A stretch of DNA of 5,838 nt. It comes from Acidimicrobiia bacterium UBA6912 (GTDB lineage: Bacteria; Actinomycetota; Acidimicrobiia; Spongiisociales; UBA5794). Location: the NCBI GenBank assembly GCA_002450985.1, contig DKBA01000245.1:24401-30238 (forward strand). The letters run 5' to 3'. The notes beneath the pieces are model-generated. The model did no database searches. It was not told the origin of the DNA and saw only the letters and a program-made list of their open reading frames with translations. The position numbers were made by a program, and so were the translations under genes. How positions within the stretch are numbered: the first letter of the stretch is position 1; every line of letters begins with the position of its first letter. This document shows positions 5,822-5,838 of this stretch, piece by piece.

Positions 5822-5838
5822 TGCCCACCCCAGCCGAG

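Noticed and set aside
5696..5838. Known riboswitch class (TPP, cobalamin, SAM, c-di-AMP) after the CapA-type gene
   Set aside because: I compared the remembered core motifs of these classes and none is present, although some short strings such as GGAGCCACT look superficially similar.

Overview
The window is high-GC bacterial DNA that reads like an actinobacterium, perhaps an Acidimicrobiia-type lineage. The reasons are GTG/ATG starts with four-base start/stop overlaps, strong G/C bias at third codon positions, a protein of the mycothiol-dependent isomerase family, a lipoprotein with a Thr/Pro-rich linker, and GC-rich hairpin repeats between genes. The lineage is an inference, because no rRNA or other marker gene is present.

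Bases 1-4133 are a tightly packed four-gene operon on the + strand. It encodes a three-subunit molybdenum hydroxylase of the xanthine dehydrogenase family: an FAD subunit (pucC-like, cut by the window's left edge), a [2Fe-2S] subunit (pucE-like) and a molybdopterin subunit (pucD-like). Electrons would pass from the Mo site through two Fe-S clusters to FAD. The fourth gene encodes a DinB/maleylpyruvate-isomerase-fold protein of the mycothiol-dependent family. Each junction overlaps by four bases (ATGA, GTGA, GTGA), so translation is probably coupled throughout. The Mo subunit keeps most active-site residues, but the position equivalent to bovine Arg880 appears to be Asn314, so xanthine as substrate is likely rather than proven.

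Bases 4134-4591 form a 458-base gap without a convincing gene. It holds a 7-base tandem repeat just after the operon, three copies (one truncated) of a two-hairpin repeat whose stems differ by compensating changes, a weak trace of a possible decayed reverse-strand coding end, and a probable leaderless promoter for the next gene.

Bases 4592-5695 encode a secreted lipoprotein with a CapA-type (PGA_cap) metallophosphoesterase-like domain. No capB or capC is nearby. Bases 5696-5838 hold a perfect 10-bp hairpin and a larger three-tier hairpin that share a sequence able to pair in alternative ways. They could be a terminator pair, an operator, or a structured RNA leader of a gene beyond the right edge.

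The best leads for something undescribed are the covarying two-hairpin repeat family and the 3' structured region. The genes themselves belong to known families.
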